14,144 nt of DNA from Candidatus Methanoplasma reticulitermitis (lineage in GTDB: Archaea > Thermoplasmatota > Thermoplasmata > Methanomassiliicoccales > Methanomethylophilaceae): contig JAITTK010000057.1 in assembly GCA_031287135.1 (NCBI GenBank), positions 1 through 14,144 of the forward strand. The letters run 5' to 3'. Of the stretch, positions 14,027 through 14,144 are shown piece after piece. Every line of letters begins with the position of its first letter. The first letter of the stretch is position 1. The notes beneath the pieces are model-generated. The model ran no database searches, was not told the DNA's origin, and worked only from the letters and a program-made list of their open reading frames with translations. Made by a program: the position numbers and the translations under genes.

Positions 14027-14144
14027 ACAATCATTCCCGTCCCGAACCCCGTTGGAATGGACTCCGCCTCCGTTGTGTTACACTTCATCGGCAATACTTC
14101 CAGGCGGATGTCCGCTGCGCCCATTCTGACTTCTCCATCACTCT
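14017..14144 (-). CDS. 3' end of an unidentified protein gene (5' part beyond the window)
   Basis: The minus strand is open from the window edge to a TAA at 14017-14019, giving 41 residues ending TGFGTGMIVKR. Met7 of this fragment could be an internal start, so even the gene's size is open. I do not recognise the family. Its last codons overlap the presumed end of the RNA candidate on the other strand, so one of the two boundaries may be wrong. Confidence 0.4.
   Translation of the reverse strand, partial: SDGEVRMGAADIRLEVLPMKCNTTEAESIPTGFGTGMIVKR

Noticed and set aside
1..14144. CRISPR arrays, insertion sequences, integrases or tRNA genes
   Set aside because: No repeat-spacer pattern, transposase motif, terminal inverted repeats or tRNA cloverleaf was seen; the only long repeat is the 35-bp pair at 908 and 977.

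Overview
The window looks like a piece of an archaeal chromosome, most likely from a methanogenic Thermoplasmata (Methanomassiliicoccales-type) lineage. It carries archaeal marker genes: diphthine synthase, an archaeal Trm5-type tRNA methyltransferase, an ADP-forming acyl-CoA synthetase and a short dCTP deaminase/dUTPase-family protein. AGG (Arg) and ATA (Ile) codons are frequent. Several genes have a TATA-like box about 24-27 nt before the ATG and no ribosome binding site, which is the archaeal leaderless promoter layout. The lineage is inferred; the archaeal assignment is firm.

Region 1 (1-6193, all minus strand), read in gene order: a cysteine hydrolase of the isochorismatase/nicotinamidase family (6193-5579); a protein in which a NifH-like Fe-protein is fused to a NifD-like subunit (5459-3258); its overlapping NifK/NifE-type partner (3280-1994); a membrane-anchored protein with two DUF4430-like domains (1772-885); and the 5' part of an exported protein that joins a DUF4430-like domain to a BtuF/FecB-type ligand-binding domain (816 to the window edge). 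The nitrogenase-like pair is not a nitrogenase. The D half keeps three candidate cluster cysteines while the partner keeps only one, as in tetrapyrrole reductases such as DPOR. The surface proteins next to it resemble corrinoid or metal-chelate capture proteins. Together they suggest a system that takes up a tetrapyrrole or metal chelate and modifies it reductively. This is the most interesting part of the window.

Region 2 (6376-8940, plus strand) is a three-gene ABC-2 type exporter: one ATPase and two different permeases, tightly coupled. Its TATA box lies inside a 24-bp palindrome, a likely operator. The exporter diverges from the hydrolase gene.

Region 3 (8974-13519) is mostly housekeeping: a dCTP deaminase/dUTPase-family protein lacking the usual catalytic Glu, then on the minus strand Trm5 and diphthine synthase overlapping by ATGA, then a fused alpha-beta ADP-forming acyl-CoA synthetase with a clear stem-loop plus T-run terminator and a promoter carrying three evenly spaced TCGTAG half-sites.

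Region 4 (13520-14144) holds an AT-rich divergent promoter region and then a GC-rich stretch of about 270 nt with no long open frame. It has extensive pairing, including a long-range 12-bp interrupted helix and a possible pseudoknot, and looks like a structured non-coding RNA that I could not assign to a family. The last bases are the 3' end of an unidentified minus-strand gene.
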